A stretch of DNA of 8,881 bases from Woeseiaceae bacterium. Its GTDB lineage: Bacteria > Pseudomonadota > Gammaproteobacteria > Steroidobacterales > Woeseiaceae. Location: contig JALHUQ010000138.1 of the NCBI GenBank assembly GCA_022866645.1, positions 1 through 8,881 on the forward strand, in the 5' to 3' direction. Positions 1-5,755 of this stretch are shown here, one piece after another (positions within the stretch are counted from its first letter, which is position 1; each line of letters opens with the position of its first letter). Position numbers and translations under genes: made by a program. The notes under the pieces were generated by a model. It ran no database searches. It saw nothing but the letters and a program-made list of their open reading frames with translations, and had not been told where the DNA came from.

Positions 1-174
1 GGTACTTCCATTTCCTACGAGAACGAAAAGCGTCCCGGCGAAATTGATATCACGCTTAACTCGCTGGATGACCCATGCAGCCCAAAACTTCGCGCACATA
101 TTTGGACTGAAGATAAACAGCCCTGTCTGGCTATTAATGACAATCTACCGGCCTATGAAAAGAACATCGGCTAG
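1..174 (+). CDS. GFA-family (glutathione-dependent formaldehyde-activating enzyme/CENP-V fold) protein, C-terminal fragment
   Basis: This frame is open from the first base to a TAG at 172-174, giving 57 residues with no start codon in the window, so it is the 3' end of a gene beginning to the left. The visible protein has the pattern seen at the end of GFA-domain proteins: a G-T-S-I-S-Y strand, then RPGEIDITLNSLDDP, then a HIW motif, and a final LPAYE. In this family the upstream part holds zinc-binding CxC and CxxC cysteines, which lie outside the window, so metal binding cannot be checked. GFA proteins are small cytoplasmic zinc proteins. Most have no proven activity beyond the founding link to S-hydroxymethylglutathione formation. 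Family assignment is fairly confident from the RPGEIDITLNSLDDP and HIW stretch; substrate is unknown. Confidence 0.72.
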   Translation, partial: GTSISYENEKRPGEIDITLNSLDDPCSPKLRAHIWTEDKQPCLAINDNLPAYEKNIG

Positions 175-214
175 TCCAGCTCCGGCGGGCCGACGTATCA
201 GTTATTATTTATCA

Positions 215-220
215 TATAAT
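215..220 (+). promoter_or_regulatory. Possible -10 element upstream of the DUF4404 gene
   Basis: A perfect TATAAT sits in an AT-rich patch (about 200-225) of the 183-base spacer between the GFA fragment and the DUF4404 gene. No convincing TTGACA-like -35 lies 16-18 bases upstream. A weaker alternative, TATAAG at 329-334, is closer to the gene. This is only a candidate, and the true start could be elsewhere in the spacer. Confidence 0.3.
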
Positions 221-357
221 TCAATCGCTTACCTTTGTCGGCGCTCGCAAACACTCCCGTCATCATTGTTGCATCCGCAACAACGCCACCGTACGCTGGT
301 TTCAGGTTAGCTTAATCGTTAGGCTGCATATAAGGGTTCTCACAAGCCGGAGGAACA

Positions 358-621
358 ATGAGCAACAGCGAAATTCGAAATTTACTGGCCCAATTGCACG
401 ACGAAATTAAGAAGTCAGAAATGGATGCGGAAACGCGGACCCTGGTTCGACAATTGGATTCCGATATACATGCGTTACTGGACTCAAATAGGGCTGAGCC
501 CGAGACTGCATCCGTCCTGAAGCGAGCTCAAGAGCTTGAGGCAAACTTCGAATCGGAGCACCCAACAACGGTGCGCATTTTGAGCGAAGTTATTGAGACG
601 CTTTCCCGGATGGGAATTTGA
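358..621 (+). CDS. DUF4404 family small protein
   Basis: This is an 87-residue, charged, almost entirely helical protein with no signal peptide or membrane segment. It resembles DUF4404 proteins: an N-terminal LAQLHDEI-like helix, a central helix with LVRQLDSDIHALL, and a C-terminal helix with HPTTVRILSEVIETLSRMGI. DUF4404 members are small gammaproteobacterial proteins of unknown function, and no catalytic residues stand out. The start is well supported: GGAGGAA at 349-355 precedes the ATG by two bases (about six bases from the GGAG core). The gene is alone on its strand, with the GFA fragment 183 bases upstream and rho converging from the right. A hairpin at 629-648 just after its stop has its T-run on the other strand, so for this gene it would be at best a partial terminator. 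Confidence 0.82.
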   Translation: MSNSEIRNLLAQLHDEIKKSEMDAETRTLVRQLDSDIHALLDSNRAEPETASVLKRAQELEANFESEHPTTVRILSEVIETLSRMGI

Positions 622-624
622 ATG

Positions 625-648
625 AAAAACGGGGCCCGCAGGCCCCGT
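625..648 (-). terminator. Intrinsic terminator of the trxA-rho operon
   Basis: Bases 629-636 (ACGGGGCC) and 641-648 (GGCCCCGT) form a perfect 8-base-pair GC-rich stem around a 4-base loop. Read on the minus strand the stem is followed directly by a run of five T (complement of the A-run at 625-629), the classic Rho-independent form. It starts 27 bases beyond the rho stop codon at 675. On the plus strand the stem comes right after the DUF4404 stop but lacks a T-run, so it favours minus-strand transcripts. Confidence 0.88.
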
Positions 649-674
649 CTGACGTACCGCTGTATTGAGTACAA

Positions 675-2114
675 TTATCTTTTCATTGCTTCAAAGAATT
701 GCGCGTTAGTCTTCGTATCCTGCAACTTGCTGAGCAGGAATTCGATCGCGGCGAGCTCGTCCATCGGGTGCAGAACTTTCCGCAGTACCCACATCTTCTG
801 CAACTCGTCCGCTGCCGTGAGCAGCTCTTCTTTTCGTGTACCGGATCGATTGATGTTAATCGCCGGAAACACGCGCTTTTCAGAAATACGTCGATCCAGA
901 TGGATCTCCATATTTCCCGTGCCCTTGAATTCCTCGTAAATCACTTCGTCCATTTTTGAACCGGTGTCAACGAGCGCCGTGGCGAGAATTGTCAGGCTAC
1001 CACCCTCCTCGATATTTCTCGCAGCACCAAAGAAACGCTTCGGACGATGCAAGGCATTCGCATCAACGCCGCCGGTCAGGACTTTGCCTGATGACGGAAC
1101 TACGGTGTTGTAAGCGCGCGCCAAACGAGTAATTGAATCAAGGAGAATGACAACGTCGCGTTTGTGTTCGACCAGGCGTTTTGCCTTCTCGATCACCATG
1201 TCGGCAACCTGTACGTGACGGCTGGCGGGCTCATCGAATGTAGATGAAACCACCTCACCGCGCACGGTACGCGTCATTTCTGTGACCTCTTCTGGCCGCT
1301 CATCGATGAGCAGTACCATCAGTTCGACTTCCGGATTGTTGGCGACGATCGCTGACGCAATATTCTGCAACAGCATCGTCTTACCGGCTTTCGGCGGTGA
1401 CACGATCAATCCACGTTGACCTTTACCTATAGGCGCGACCATATCGATGATTCGGGCTGTGAGGTCTTCCGTGCTGCCATTGCCTTGCTCAAGCGTCAAA
1501 CGGTCTGTCGGGAACAACGGCGTCAGATTCTCAAACAGAACCTTGTTGCGTGTGCTTTCGGGAGCGTCGTGATTGATTTGGCCGACTTTCAGCAACGCGA
1601 AGTATCGCTCGCCTTCCTTCGGCGGACGAATCAGCCCTGAAACCGTGTCGCCGGTGCGCAAGTTAAAGCGTCGTATCTGGCTCGGACTAACGTATATATC
1701 GTCGGGGCCTGCAAGGTACGAACTGTCTGACGAGCGCAGAAAACCGAATCCATCCTGCAAGATCTCGAGAACGCCGTCCCCGTAAATATCCTCTCCGAGA
1801 TTGGCGTGCGCCTTAAGTATCAGGAATATCATGTCCTGTTTGCGGGAGCGCGCAAGATTCTCGACGCCCAAGGCCTCGCCAAGCTCTACCAATGCCGCCG
1901 CCGGACGAGTCTTTAGCTCTGTCAGGTTCATGACATTTTTGCTTGCCTCAAGCTGCTCGGGCGGAATGATCTCCAGGCAATCGCCATCATCCGGATATTC
2001 ACTGGACGTCGTTGTTGGACGACGACGACGACGACGGTTCGGATTACCCTTGCCCTTGTTGCCGGAACGATTGGCTCGCGCAATTGTTGGTGGTGGTGCG
2101 TCTGTATTACTCAA
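675..2114 (-). CDS. rho: Transcription termination factor Rho, with N-terminal extension
   Basis: Hexameric RNA-dependent ATPase that binds nascent RNA and dissociates RNA polymerase. With the chosen TTG start the protein has 479 residues. Residues 1-61 are a low-complexity extension with six consecutive Arg at 27-32. Residue 62 begins the MNLTELK sequence where E. coli Rho starts, and the remaining 418 residues match the usual length. Visible motifs are the cold-shock RNA-binding motif DGFGFLR (121-127), Walker A with PPKAGKT (about 240-245), DERPEEV (about 271-277), Walker B with ILLDSITRLARAYN (323-336), the Q-loop region GKVLTGGVDANAL (343-355) and the arginine-finger region RRISEKRVFPAI (408-419). 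The TTG at 2112-2114 has GAGAGA (2121-2126) six bases upstream, overlapping the trxA stop. Alternatives are ATG at 1931 (418 residues, weaker spacing) or a start inside trxA, which is unlikely. It forms an operon with trxA and ends at an intrinsic terminator. Confidence 0.95.
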   Translation of the reverse strand: MSNTDAPPPTIARANRSGNKGKGNPNRRRRRRPTTTSSEYPDDGDCLEIIPPEQLEASKNVMNLTELKTRPAAALVELGEALGVENLARSRKQDMIFLILKAHANLGEDIYGDGVLEILQDGFGFLRSSDSSYLAGPDDIYVSPSQIRRFNLRTGDTVSGLIRPPKEGERYFALLKVGQINHDAPESTRNKVLFENLTPLFPTDRLTLEQGNGSTEDLTARIIDMVAPIGKGQRGLIVSPPKAGKTMLLQNIASAIVANNPEVELMVLLIDERPEEVTEMTRTVRGEVVSSTFDEPASRHVQVADMVIEKAKRLVEHKRDVVILLDSITRLARAYNTVVPSSGKVLTGGVDANALHRPKRFFGAARNIEEGGSLTILATALVDTGSKMDEVIYEEFKGTGNMEIHLDRRISEKRVFPAININRSGTRKEELLTAADELQKMWVLRKVLHPMDELAAIEFLLSKLQDTKTNAQFFEAMKR

Positions 2115-2126
2115 GAATTCTCTCTC
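2115..2126 (-). promoter_or_regulatory. Ribosome binding site of rho, overlapping the trxA stop codon
   Basis: On the minus strand GAGAGA (complement of 2121-2126) is followed by a six-base spacer and TTG at 2114. The first bases of the site belong to the TGA stop of trxA (2127-2125). This placement decides the rho start and suggests that ribosomes finishing trxA can start rho directly (translational coupling). Confidence 0.6.
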
Positions 2127-2451
2127 AGATATTAGTGTCGATGAACTCTGCCAATTGTGACTTGGACATAGCACCGAGTTTTTGTGCCTGAACGGCACCG
2201 TCTTTGAATAGGATCAAAGTAGGAATGCTGCGGATGCCGAACTTTTGTGCCGTGTTCGGATTCTCATCCACATTTAGTTTTACGATCGCGAGTTTGTCCG
2301 CGTATTCATCTGCTGCTTCGTCGAGCAGCGGTGCAATCATCTTGCACGGTCCGCACCATTCGGCCCAGAAGTCGATTAGAACAGGTTTTTCGTTTTTAGT
2401 GACGTCGGCATCAAAACTGCCGTCCGTGGTGTGCACAATCTTATCGCTCAC
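2125..2451 (-). CDS. trxA: Thioredoxin 1
   Basis: Cytoplasmic dithiol-disulfide oxidoreductase, reduced by thioredoxin reductase, that supplies electrons to ribonucleotide reductase, PAPS reductase and other targets. The 108-residue product has the active site WCGPC at residues 32-36, the buried Asp27, the cis-proline motif IPT (76-78) and the closing glycine-rich GAMSKSQL helix. It is nearly co-linear with E. coli TrxA (109 residues), including the SDKI N-terminus. The GTG start at 2449-2451 is chosen because it restores that N-terminus and GGAGGA (2460-2465) lies 8 bases upstream. An in-frame ATG at 2478 would add nine unconserved residues and has no visible ribosome binding site. It is the first gene of the trxA-rho operon, with rho starting 10 bases after its stop. 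Confidence 0.96.
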   Translation of the reverse strand: MSDKIVHTTDGSFDADVTKNEKPVLIDFWAEWCGPCKMIAPLLDEAADEYADKLAIVKLNVDENPNTAQKFGIRSIPTLILFKDGAVQAQKLGAMSKSQLAEFIDTNI

Positions 2452-2725
2452 CGGCTGTGTCCTCCATGTTGAAGTCATTTGGTTAAAGTGGTTTTTTGCC
2501 CGTGGTCAGCCCCCTGACATACGAACATTGATAAAACGGATGACGCTGCCTCAACTATCAGGCACTATGTCGCAGCTTTGTTGCCGACTATTTCCGGCTT
2601 CTTTCTGGGTCGTATGGAAAGCGAAACTGGCGGGTGCGACGGTTATCTCGTCGAATTGAGGCCAATTTGACCGCTTCGCGAGCCAATTTGCAAGCTTTTA
2701 ACACACATTTTCCGGTTCTGATCTT
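2452..2725. promoter_or_regulatory. Divergent trxA/rhlB regulatory region
   Basis: These 274 bases lie between the trxA start (minus strand) and the rhlB start (plus strand) and must hold the promoters and leaders of both. No consensus promoter with good spacing is seen for either. The best trxA candidate is TTGAGG (complement of 2549-2554) with TATCAA (complement of 2528-2533) at a short 15-base spacing. Other visible structure: the direct repeat GCCAATTTG at 2661-2669 and 2682-2690; an inverted repeat AATTG-AGGC-CAATT at 2654-2667; and a short GTCAG-CCCC-CTGAC hairpin at 2505-2518 within the likely trxA leader. I see no credible gene in it. Confidence 0.55.
2661..2690. repeat. Paired 9-base direct repeat GCCAATTTG upstream of rhlB
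   Basis: Exact copies of GCCAATTTG occur at 2661-2669 and 2682-2690, start to start 21 bases, which is two turns of B-DNA. The first copy overlaps the right arm of the inverted repeat AATTG-AGGC-CAATT. Same-face spacing is typical of tandem protein binding sites, but no regulator is identified, and a 9-base AT-rich match could also be chance. Confidence 0.5.
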
Positions 2726-4006
2726 ATGTCTGAAAACCATCTGAGTGACCTCAGATTCGACTCCTTGCAGCTGCACGAGAGCATACAGGCTGGCATCCGC
2801 GATGCTGGTTTCGAGTTTTGTACACCCATACAAGCAAGCACTCTCCCGATAGCGCTTCGGCCGAGTGATGTCGCCGGTCAGGCGCAGACGGGTACAGGCA
2901 AAACTGCAGCATTCCTGGTCGCCGCTTTTCAGCGCCTGTTGACCAATCAGCCGGAGACCGACGGAACACGGCAGCCGCGCGTATTCGTGTTGGCGCCAAC
3001 TCGCGAGCTCGCCGTTCAGATCGCCAAGGACGCTGAACTGCTTGGCAAGCACACCGGACTGATCGTCGGGCTTGCCTATGGCGGCACCGACTATGAGAAG
3101 CAGCGAAACACGATTGCCAACGGTGTTGACCTGCTGATAGGAACGCCTGGACGTATCATTGATTACTTCAAGCAAGGTGTATTCAAGCTCGATCAGGTGC
3201 AAGTGGCCATACTTGATGAAGCGGATCGAATGTTCGATCTCGGATTCATCAAAGACATTCGTTACCTGCTGCGTAAGTTGCCGAGCCCTGAGAAACGGCT
3301 GAACATGTTGTTCTCGGCAACTTTGTCGCAACGTGTCATGGAGCTCGCGTATGAGCACATGAACGAACCCGAGCTGATCCTTATCGAGCCCGACAAAGTC
3401 ACGGCTGATCGTGTTCGGCAAGCCATCTATTACCCCGCGAACGAAGACAAAATGCCGTTACTTGTGGGTCTGATCCGTGAAATCGGCGAAGTTCGCATCA
3501 TGATATTCGTCAACATGAAGCGCGAGGCGGAAAGGGTTCAGAACTACCTCGAAGCCAATGGCATTCATGCCGCGGCGATTTCAGGCGATGTGCCGCAGAA
3601 CAAACGACTGCGGATGCTGATGGATTTCCAGAAGGGTGACCTGCCGGTACTGATTGGTACCGACGTCGCGTCACGCGGGCTGCATATTCCGGACGTCGAG
3701 TACGTCATCAATTATGACTTGCCTCAAGATGCCGAAGACTATGTACATCGCATCGGTCGTACCGCGCGCGCAGGCGCATCGGGCAATGCCTTGAGCATGG
3801 CCTGCGAAACCTACGCAGTGGCATTGCCGGACATTGAAAAATTCATCGGCCACAAAATTCCGTTCGCCAATTATGACCCGGACACCTTGCCGAAATTGAT
3901 CAAACCGAAGCATCGGCCACGCAAAACCCCACAGCATCGTGGCTCGAAATCAGGCAGTGGCAGGTCGGGCGGCGCACGCTCGCAAGGACGGCGTCCACAG
4001 CGCTAA
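2726..4006 (+). CDS. rhlB: ATP-dependent RNA helicase RhlB (DEAD-box)
   Basis: DEAD-box helicase that unwinds structured RNA, in E. coli as part of the RNase E degradosome. The 426-residue product has the Q motif (F31 to Q36), Walker A AQTGTGKT (53-60), PTREL (91-95), TPGR (140-143), DEAD (164-167), SAT (197-199), the domain-2 TDVASRGLHIP region (312-322) and HRIGRTARAG (341-350). The assignment to RhlB rather than RhlE, SrmB or DeaD rests on close similarity to E. coli RhlB (421 residues): MS-x-x-HL start, GLAYGG, DLGFIKDIR, RLNMLFSATLS and IGHKIP. The tail (about 394-426) is basic, rich in Gly, Ser and Arg and probably disordered, typical of the RNA-binding tails of this group. No clear ribosome binding site precedes the ATG. 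Its position divergent from trxA-rho also matches E. coli. Its stop overlaps that of yrfG. Confidence 0.95.
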   Translation: MSENHLSDLRFDSLQLHESIQAGIRDAGFEFCTPIQASTLPIALRPSDVAGQAQTGTGKTAAFLVAAFQRLLTNQPETDGTRQPRVFVLAPTRELAVQIAKDAELLGKHTGLIVGLAYGGTDYEKQRNTIANGVDLLIGTPGRIIDYFKQGVFKLDQVQVAILDEADRMFDLGFIKDIRYLLRKLPSPEKRLNMLFSATLSQRVMELAYEHMNEPELILIEPDKVTADRVRQAIYYPANEDKMPLLVGLIREIGEVRIMIFVNMKREAERVQNYLEANGIHAAAISGDVPQNKRLRMLMDFQKGDLPVLIGTDVASRGLHIPDVEYVINYDLPQDAEDYVHRIGRTARAGASGNALSMACETYAVALPDIEKFIGHKIPFANYDPDTLPKLIKPKHRPRKTPQHRGSKSGSGRSGGARSQGRRPQR

Positions 4007-4668
4007 TCGAGCAGTTCCGCGACGCGTTGCACGCATCGAAATTCGGTTGTTGGCCTTATTGCCTCTGTCGTGTCCGGTTGCGTCACCGTAACCAGCCTCT
4101 CAATGCCGTACTCCTGGGCGCTGCGCAAAACTGACAGGCTATCGTCGACGAACAGTGTCGTATCGAGGTCGAAGCCGACATCTTCCTGCAGGGCACACCA
4201 GAAATTCTGGCTTTCCTTCGCATAACCGTAGTCGTGTGAGCTGTACAGCCCATCGAAGTAGTCGCCCAGACCCGTCATCGCGTCTTTGAGTGCCAGCGTA
4301 TCGCGATGCGCATTGGTTACCAGAAGCACGCGAACGTCCTGCTCGTGAACCCGCCGCAGGAACTCCAGCGCGCCCGGCAAATAGCCGATCCGATGACTGA
4401 CGTCGTAGTGCAGTTGCACGACATCCATGTCGAGACGATCGCTCCAGTGATCCAGGCAGTACCACTCAAGACCGCCCTGTACCGCCGCGTATTTCGCAAT
4501 CAGAAGTTCGCGTGCCTCCTCGAACGGCATATTGTTTTCCACGGCGTAACGTCGCGGCACAAGTTCCTTCCAGATGTAATTATCGAACGCCAGATCGAGC
4601 AGCGTGCCGTCCATGTCGAGCATTAAGGTCGTGGAATCTCGCAAAGCGGATTGTGGATCCAGATTCAT
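4003..4668 (-). CDS. yrfG: HAD-superfamily GMP/IMP nucleotidase (YrfG-like)
   Basis: Haloacid dehalogenase-type phosphatase expected to remove the 5'-phosphate of GMP and IMP. The 221-residue product has motif I LDMDGTLLDL (17-26, nucleophile Asp18 and acid/base Asp20), motif II LLVTNA (115-120, Thr118), motif III Lys151 in the GYAKE segment and motif IV FVDDS (173-177). The stretch LDMDGTLLDLAFDNY plus WYCLDHWSD at 69-76 matches E. coli YrfG closely, and the length equals its 222 residues. The ATG at 4666-4668 is chosen because it puts motif I at the usual distance from the N-terminus. Upstream in-frame codons extend into cysQ. The gene is divergent from cysQ (40-base gap) and convergent with rhlB, with overlapping stops. 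In E. coli yrfG lies next to nudE, which is absent here. Confidence 0.88.
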   Translation of the reverse strand: MNLDPQSALRDSTTLMLDMDGTLLDLAFDNYIWKELVPRRYAVENNMPFEEARELLIAKYAAVQGGLEWYCLDHWSDRLDMDVVQLHYDVSHRIGYLPGALEFLRRVHEQDVRVLLVTNAHRDTLALKDAMTGLGDYFDGLYSSHDYGYAKESQNFWCALQEDVGFDLDTTLFVDDSLSVLRSAQEYGIERLVTVTQPDTTEAIRPTTEFRCVQRVAELLD

Positions 4669-4677
4669 TGCTATACT
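4651..4677 (+). promoter_or_regulatory. Likely extended -10 promoter for cysQ
   Basis: TATACT at 4672-4677 is preceded by TG at 4669-4670, giving TGCTATACT, a good extended -10 element. A TTGTGG at 4651-4656 could serve as -35 but with a short 15-base spacer, as extended -10 promoters often tolerate. Transcription would begin near 4684, about 25 bases before the cysQ ATG. The -35 part lies inside the start of yrfG on the other strand. Confidence 0.5.
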
Positions 4678-4708
4678 GCGCGCCCCGAAAGTTTCTTTAT
4701 GGTGTGGA

Positions 4709-5506
4709 ATGAAGTCCCTGATCGATCCCGTCGTCGCGCTTGCGATCGAAGCCGGCCAGGCCATACTCGAAGTCTACTCGTCCGATTTTGAGGTGCAAAG
4801 CAAAGACGACGAGTCACCGCTCACGCAGGCCGATCTCGCGTCTCACCATTGCATCGTCGCGGGCCTTCAGGCACTGACTCCGGGTATGCCGATCATCTCT
4901 GAAGAATCCGGCCTGCCCGGCTTCGACATACGCGGCAAGTGGGAACGTTACTGGCTTATCGATCCTCTGGATGGCACCAAAGAATTCGTCAATCGCAATG
5001 GTGAGTTTACGGTCAATATCGCATTAATCGACCATCAAAAACCGGTGTTCGGCGTTGTCCATGTGCCCGTACAGAGGACGACCTATCTCGGTTGCGAGGG
5101 ATACGGTGCAGAACGAAGAGATGCTGGCGGTAGCGCGACAAGAATTGCAGTATCCGCAACGAGTTCGAGTCCTGTGCGAGTTGTCGGCAGCCGTTCGCAC
5201 CGAGGTGCCAGCCTCGACGCCTACCTCGAGAATTTAGGCGAATGCGACATGATTCCCATGGGAAGCTCCTTGAAATTCTGCGTGATTGCCGAAGGCGGCG
5301 CTGATGTTTATCCGCGACTCGGTCCCACCTCAGAGTGGGACACAGCCGCTGCCCAGGCTGTGGTCGAACAAGCCGGTGGCAGCGTCGTCACGCTCGATGG
5401 CAAAGCCATGAAATATAATACGAAATCGGATATGTTGAACCCCCACTTTTTTGTTATCGGGGCGGCTGACAGAGACTGGTTGTCACTGCTGCCTGACAAC
5501 GAGTAG
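4709..5506 (+). CDS. cysQ: 3'(2'),5'-bisphosphate nucleotidase CysQ
   Basis: Mg-dependent phosphatase of the inositol monophosphatase fold that converts 3'-phosphoadenosine 5'-phosphate (PAP), a by-product of sulfate assimilation, to AMP. The 265-residue product shows the family metal-site motifs: the SEES cluster (64-67), W-L-I-D-P-L-D-G-T-K-E-F (82-93) with metal ligands Asp85 and Asp88, GSSLKFCVIAEGGADVYPR (185-203) and EWDTAAAQAVVEQAGG (209-224). The KEF variant after DGT and the GSSLKF motif favour CysQ over SuhB inositol monophosphatase. The ATG at 4709 is chosen because E. coli CysQ (246 residues) starts at about this point; a longer frame to 4604 would run into yrfG. The ribosome binding site is weak (GTGTGGA). 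A DUF465 gene follows after 9 bases, probably co-transcribed. Confidence 0.93.
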   Translation: MKSLIDPVVALAIEAGQAILEVYSSDFEVQSKDDESPLTQADLASHHCIVAGLQALTPGMPIISEESGLPGFDIRGKWERYWLIDPLDGTKEFVNRNGEFTVNIALIDHQKPVFGVVHVPVQRTTYLGCEGYGAERRDAGGSATRIAVSATSSSPVRVVGSRSHRGASLDAYLENLGECDMIPMGSSLKFCVIAEGGADVYPRLGPTSEWDTAAAQAVVEQAGGSVVTLDGKAMKYNTKSDMLNPHFFVIGAADRDWLSLLPDNE

Positions 5507-5515
5507 CATTGCAAA

Positions 5516-5731
5516 ATGTCCGACAAAGTCGATACTGAATCGTTTAAAGAGCTCGACAGACTGCGCGAGCTGCGCGTCAGTCACAGAGACCTCGACTATC
5601 TCATCGATCGACTGCAGCACGACCCCATGGTCGATCAACTGCGCATCCGAAGACTCAAAAAACGTCGGCTACTCCTGAAGGACATGATCACGAATCTGGA
5701 AAGCGAAATGATTCCGGATCTGGATGCCTGA
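5516..5731 (+). CDS. DUF465/YdcH-like small helical protein
   Basis: This 71-residue product is highly charged, without signal or membrane segment, and likely folds as a helical hairpin. It fits the DUF465 (YdcH) pattern: a first helix with LRELRVSHRDLDYLIDRL, a short turn at HDPMVD, and a second helix with the family hallmark LKKRRLLLKDMI (47-58). DUF465 proteins are short and widespread in proteobacteria, and no biochemical role is established that I can name with confidence. It starts 9 bases after the cysQ stop, so it is probably the second gene of that operon. The ribosome binding site is poor, which suggests translational coupling. It converges on the copper ATPase gene with a 24-base gap and no visible terminator. 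Confidence 0.78.
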   Translation: MSDKVDTESFKELDRLRELRVSHRDLDYLIDRLQHDPMVDQLRIRRLKKRRLLLKDMITNLESEMIPDLDA

Positions 5732-5755
5732 TACGCATAGTAAATAATCTCGCGG

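Noticed and set aside
266..283. Inverted repeat TTGTTGC-ATCC-GCAACAA as a terminator of the GFA gene
   Set aside because: The stem is only seven pairs with many A-T pairs and no T-run follows on either strand. It may be a weak hairpin or chance palindrome, so I did not call it a terminator.
44..310. 88-codon open frame on the plus strand
   Set aside because: It overlaps the GFA fragment in another frame, its product has no recognisable pattern, and it runs through the AT-rich spacer. The frame starting at base 1 explains the first 174 bases better.
175..357. A possible tRNA or small RNA in the spacer before DUF4404
   Set aside because: I could not find a cloverleaf arrangement or a T-loop sequence in a proper context, and there is no clear promoter-terminator pair.
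2204..2659. 151-codon plus-strand open frame across trxA
   Set aside because: It is antisense to the WCGPC-containing thioredoxin and shows no family pattern of its own.
2588..3421. 277-codon open frame on the minus strand, antisense to rhlB
   Set aside because: The opposite strand encodes all the DEAD-box motifs over the same bases; this product has no recognisable domain and looks like a shadow of rhlB.
4669..4764. Upstream extension of yrfG to 4764
   Set aside because: It would overlap the cysQ start and adds 32 residues before motif I that E. coli YrfG lacks.
5732..5755. A terminator between the DUF465 gene and the copper ATPase gene
   Set aside because: Only a four-pair stem (ATGC/GCAT) can be drawn and there is no T-run, so it does not meet the usual form.
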